A DNA stretch of 14,883 nucleotides from an uncultured Faecalibacterium sp. (lineage in GTDB: Bacteria > Bacillota > Clostridia > Oscillospirales > Ruminococcaceae). Position 1 is the stretch's first letter; each line of letters begins with the position of its first letter. Location of the stretch: contig CAKSXW010000049.1 in NCBI GenBank assembly GCA_934518555.1, positions 1 to 14,883 of the forward strand, in the 5' to 3' direction. Both the position numbers and the translations under genes were made by a program. The notes under the pieces were generated by a model, which ran no database searches, was not told the origin of the DNA, and saw only the letters and a list, made by a program, of their open reading frames with translations. Positions 13,066 through 14,883 of the stretch are shown here, in pieces.

Positions 13066-13146
13066 CGGAACGATCCTTTCCTTATGAATGCGTCTGCCGG
13101 GGTCAGGAACCTCTTGCCGCAGGCGCAGAATCCTTTTGACGGATAA

Positions 13147-13176
13147 GTTATACCATACCATCTCCTAGTATGTCAA
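13147..13176 (-). promoter_or_regulatory. Promoter of the isc operon
   Basis: On the minus strand, a consensus TTGACA (13171-13176), an 18-base spacer and TATAAC (13147-13152) with an extended TGG. The leader to iscS is about 75 bases. Confidence 0.75.
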
Positions 13177-13181
13177 TAGGA
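13163..13181. promoter_or_regulatory. Candidate Rrf2 operator over the isc -35 box
   Basis: TCCTA and TAGGA form an inverted repeat separated by nine bases and straddle the -35 box. Rrf2 regulators bind palindromes of about this size. Read on the minus strand, CCTATTGACATACTAGG shares CCTATT.....AC..GG with the sequence at the promoter of the cysK-linked Rrf2 gene (7318-7334). Confidence 0.4.
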
Positions 13182-13209
13182 ATACAGGAAATTCATGATT
13201 CCGTTACAA

Positions 13210-13641
13210 TCAGCGGCCTTTTTTGGTCAGCTTCCCCAGCAGCACCTTCCATTTGGGGTAGCCCCACCGCTTATCCTGGGCAAAATCATCTGCCAGCTTC
13301 CAGGGGAAGGGGCTGCCGTCAAAATAGAGGTTCCCGGCCTCGTCCACCCGGTCCAGCTTTTTGGGCAGATAATCCTCGTCATAGTAGCTTTTGCGGCGGT
13401 CCGGCAGGACCCAGTGGAGGGTGCCGTCCGGGTCCATGTGGTCCGCCCACACCCCAAACACAAAGGTAGCCGCCTCGCCGTAGCAGTGCTGCTCCATCCG
13501 GATGGCCCCGTCGTAGTAGAACTTAATGACTTCCAGGGTGCCGGATTCCTTTTTGCCGTCCCGACCCAGGGTGGGGCGGTAGTCCTGCTGGTAGCGGCAG
13601 CCGCAGTGGCTGCCGGCAAAATCTTTTGCATGAAATTCCAT
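13210..13641 (-). CDS. Unrecognised soluble protein in the Fe-S cluster block
   Basis: A 143-residue protein that I do not recognise. It has no signal peptide or membrane helix and is rich in aromatic and charged residues. It holds an N-terminal SHCGC (Cys 13 and 15), a second EQHCYG (Cys near 53), and several WxxD/DPDG turns such as WADHMDPDGTLHW. The C terminus is basic (LTKKGR). AAAGGAAG precedes the ATG. It lies between the rhodanese and iscS genes on the same strand, with no clear terminator before the isc promoter, so partial read-through is possible. Ligation of metal by the HCGC and HC pairs is conceivable but unproven. Its good ribosome site and codon use like its neighbours support a real gene. 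Confidence 0.75.
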   Translation of the reverse strand: MEFHAKDFAGSHCGCRYQQDYRPTLGRDGKKESGTLEVIKFYYDGAIRMEQHCYGEAATFVFGVWADHMDPDGTLHWVLPDRRKSYYDEDYLPKKLDRVDEAGNLYFDGSPFPWKLADDFAQDKRWGYPKWKVLLGKLTKKGR

Positions 13642-13737
13642 GGTGGCTTCCTTTCTGTTGTGGGTTTGCGCTTCTTATTAAAGTAAGCAGCTTTTCGTGG
13701 AACGATCTGGAAGTTCCTCCGCTGTGCTCTGGGTATT

Positions 13738-13800
13738 TTGAGACCCTCTCAGTCAAAGCCTGACAGCTTTGCCAGCTCCCCCGAGGAGGGAGCTTTTTGC
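13738..13800 (+). repeat. Candidate intergenic palindromic repeat element
   Basis: Two consecutive hairpins fill this gap: CAAAGC-ctgaca-GCTTTG (about 13755-13772) and AGCTCCC...GGGAGCT (about 13775-13794), the latter followed by TTTTTG. It looks like a plus-strand terminator, but no plus-strand gene precedes it. The layout CCTCTCAGTC...GACAGC...AGCTCCC resembles short interspersed repeats that I associate with gut Clostridia genomes. Only one copy is in this window, so the repeat status is a guess. Confidence 0.4.
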
Positions 13801-13828
13801 CATCTTCCGACCAACGCCTGATAAGATC

Positions 13829-14152
13829 TTAAAAATGCCCCTCAAAATCTCCCTCGATCTCATAGGGCCAGCTCAGGATGCCCCCCAGGTCGTAGAGGGT
13901 CGTGTACCCCAGGGCCTCCAGCTTCTGCACGGCGTCGGCACTGCGGCGGCCGGTGCGGCAATACACCAGCCAAGGGGCCTCCTTGTCCGGCAGCACTTCC
14001 TGGGCCCGGTCGGTGATCTGGCCCAGGGGCAGCAGCAGGGCCCCGGGGATGTGGCCCACAGCGTATTCGTCCGGCTCCCGCACATCCACGGCCCGGGCCT
14101 TGCCGGAATCCAGCAGGCGGATGGCCTCTGCAGGGGTGATCTTTTCGATCAT
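13829..14152 (-). CDS. Single-domain rhodanese-like protein
   Basis: A 107-residue rhodanese domain of the usual single-domain size. The signature DVREPDEYAVGHIPGA is near residues 23-38, and the active-site loop C65-RTGRR-S71 holds the persulfide cysteine. Such proteins carry sulfane sulfur for Fe-S assembly, tRNA thiolation or detoxification. AAGGAG precedes the ATG at eight bases. It is divergent from an Rrf2 regulator and upstream of iscS-iscU on the same strand, which suggests a role in sulfur delivery. No minus-strand terminator is visible directly after it. Confidence 0.93.
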   Translation of the reverse strand: MIEKITPAEAIRLLDSGKARAVDVREPDEYAVGHIPGALLLPLGQITDRAQEVLPDKEAPWLVYCRTGRRSADAVQKLEALGYTTLYDLGGILSWPYEIEGDFEGHF

Positions 14153-14188
14153 GGTATCAACTCCTTGTTCGCTTCAATGTTCCATCCT

Positions 14189-14217
14189 ATGATAGCAGAG
14201 GTTTTTTGTTTGCACAA
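14189..14217 (-). promoter_or_regulatory. Promoter of the rhodanese gene
   Basis: On the minus strand, TTGTGC (14212-14217), a 17-base spacer and TATCAT (14189-14194) with extended TGC. Confidence 0.6.
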
Positions 14218-14223
14218 GAGTTT

Positions 14224-14255
14224 GGCTTTGCAAAAAGCCTGCGCCGTGCTATACT
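14224..14255 (+). promoter_or_regulatory. Promoter of the second Rrf2 gene with overlapping palindrome
   Basis: TTGCAA (14228-14233), 16 bases and TATACT (14250-14255) with extended TGC. A perfect inverted repeat GGCTTT-GCAA-AAAGCC (14224-14239) covers the -35 box and is a candidate operator for autoregulation. Confidence 0.6.
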
Positions 14256-14278
14256 AAGGGGGATAAGGAGAGGACACC

Positions 14279-14749
14279 ATGAAATTTTCCACCAAAAGCC
14301 GCTACGCCCTGCGCCTGATGGCCGAACTGGCCCGGTATGCCCCGGGCACCACTGTGAGCCTGAAGGAGATCAGCGAGCGGCAGAACCTCAGCCTGAAATA
14401 CCTGGAACAGATCGTTACCCCCCTGGCCCGGGTGGGTCTGGTAAAAAGCGAGCGGGGCAGCCAGGGCGGCTACCGCCTGACCAAGGACCCGGTGGACTAC
14501 ACCGCCGGCGAGATCCTCCGTGCCATTGAGGGCAGCGTGGCCCCCATCCCCTGCCTGGGCAGCCAGACCAACGAGTGCCCCATGTCGGAGCAGTGCTTCA
14601 CCCTGCCCTTCTGGGCCGGGCTGGATGAGGTGATCAACCAATACATCGACAGCGTCACCCTGGAGCAGCTGGCCAGCCAGCTGCCTTCCGTGGACCCGGT
14701 GGGGAAAAATGAGGGCTGCTGCAGCTGCAGCACAAAAAATGAAAAATAA
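14279..14749 (+). CDS. iscR: IscR-like Rrf2-family transcriptional regulator
   Basis: A 156-residue Rrf2 regulator beginning MKFSTKSRYALRLMAEL. The winged helix includes NLSLKYLEQIVTPL (recognition region) and ERGSQGGYRL (wing). The candidate Fe-S ligands C92, C100 and C106 are placed as in IscR (92, 98, 104). A C-terminal tail carries three more cysteines (C147, C148, C150) in GCCSC, ending in a charged stretch. AAGGAG precedes the ATG. It is divergent from the rhodanese gene and two genes away from iscS-iscU, so I infer Fe-S-dependent control of this block. No terminator separates its stop from the tRNA-Trp promoter four bases on. The family is certain; the symbol rests on cysteines and context. 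Confidence 0.88.
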   Translation: MKFSTKSRYALRLMAELARYAPGTTVSLKEISERQNLSLKYLEQIVTPLARVGLVKSERGSQGGYRLTKDPVDYTAGEILRAIEGSVAPIPCLGSQTNECPMSEQCFTLPFWAGLDEVINQYIDSVTLEQLASQLPSVDPVGKNEGCCSCSTKNEK

Positions 14750-14752
14750 GGC

Positions 14753-14781
14753 TTGACATTCCCTTGGGGATAAGCTATAAT
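14753..14781 (+). promoter_or_regulatory. Perfect consensus promoter of tRNA-Trp
   Basis: TTGACA (14753-14758), a 17-base spacer and TATAAT (14776-14781). It starts four bases after the Rrf2 stop codon. Confidence 0.9.
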
Positions 14782-14809
14782 AAGCAAGCATTCAGCGAAT
14801 GCAGCTTAT

Positions 14810-14882
14810 AGGGGTATAGCTCAGCTGGTAGAGCAGCGGTCTCCAAAACCGCGTGCCGTGAGTTCGAAACTTACTACCCCTG
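14810..14882 (+). tRNA. tRNA-Trp (anticodon CCA)
   Basis: The cloverleaf is complete to the discriminator base. The acceptor pairs AGGGGTA with TACCCCT, the D arm has TAGCTCAGCTGGTAGAGCA, the anticodon loop CTCCAAA has anticodon CCA, and the T arm is GTGAG-TTCGAAA-CTTAC with one G-T pair. The discriminator is G, as in bacterial tRNA-Trp. The last base of the window is C, consistent with an encoded CCA end cut off by the window edge. Confidence 0.96.
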
Positions 14883-14883
14883 C

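Noticed and set aside
12010..13146. A 378-codon plus-strand frame opposite iscS.
   Set aside because: It is antisense to a clear cysteine desulfurase, has a biased H/G/L/V composition and no ribosome site.
1..14883. CRISPR arrays, insertion sequences, integrase or attachment sites.
   Set aside because: I found no regularly spaced repeats, transposase frames or repeated tRNA 3' ends; the two tRNA genes at the edges are different and intact as far as visible.

Overview
The window looks like a chromosomal segment of a Gram-positive, GC-rich Clostridia bacterium of the gut Oscillospiraceae/Ruminococcaceae type (Faecalibacterium, Gemmiger or Subdoligranulum-like). This is an inference from gene families (IreB, MazF/EndoA, Firmicute-type AcpS, paired Rrf2 regulators, a holin-like type I toxin), AGGAGG-type ribosome binding sites, many TTGACA-17-TATAAT promoters and strong intrinsic terminators. 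I see no insertion sequence, prophage or CRISPR array.

Layout. Positions 1-146 hold tRNA-Val(GAC) and its terminator (minus). Positions 235-5140 hold an efflux-type locus: a TetR repressor (minus) faces a two-gene operon (plus) for an MMPL/RND-like membrane protein and a secreted coiled-coil protein. Two palindromic operators flank a perfect promoter. Positions 5141-5606 hold a compact type I toxin-antitoxin locus: a 45-residue membrane peptide on plus and a convergent antisense RNA on minus. Next come lrgAB (minus) and an Rrf2 regulator (minus) divergent from cysK (plus), then a tRNA-dihydrouridine synthase (plus), ireB (minus), acpS and a solitary mazF (plus). Positions 10908-11335 contain no gene for protein but appear to encode a standalone small RNA (minus). 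Its terminator loop copies the anti-Shine-Dalgarno tail of 16S rRNA. Positions 11402-14152 are a minus-strand sulfur/Fe-S block: rhodanese, an unrecognised 143-residue protein, iscS and iscU. A second Rrf2 regulator (plus) is divergent from the rhodanese and is followed by tRNA-Trp(CCA), whose CCA end runs off the window.

How the genes fit together. CysK makes cysteine, IscS takes sulfur from cysteine, IscU builds Fe-S clusters, and the rhodanese may carry sulfane sulfur. Two Rrf2 regulators with the same three-cysteine pattern (C92, C100, C106) bracket this set. The one beside cysK ends in isoleucine, as proteins that dock into the CysK active site do. It is therefore a candidate that combines IscR-like cluster sensing with CymR-like CysK sensing.

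The most interesting items are the type I toxin-antitoxin locus, the anti-SD-mimic small RNA and the hybrid Rrf2 regulator. All positions, repeats and promoter matches were read by eye; no alignment or folding program was run.
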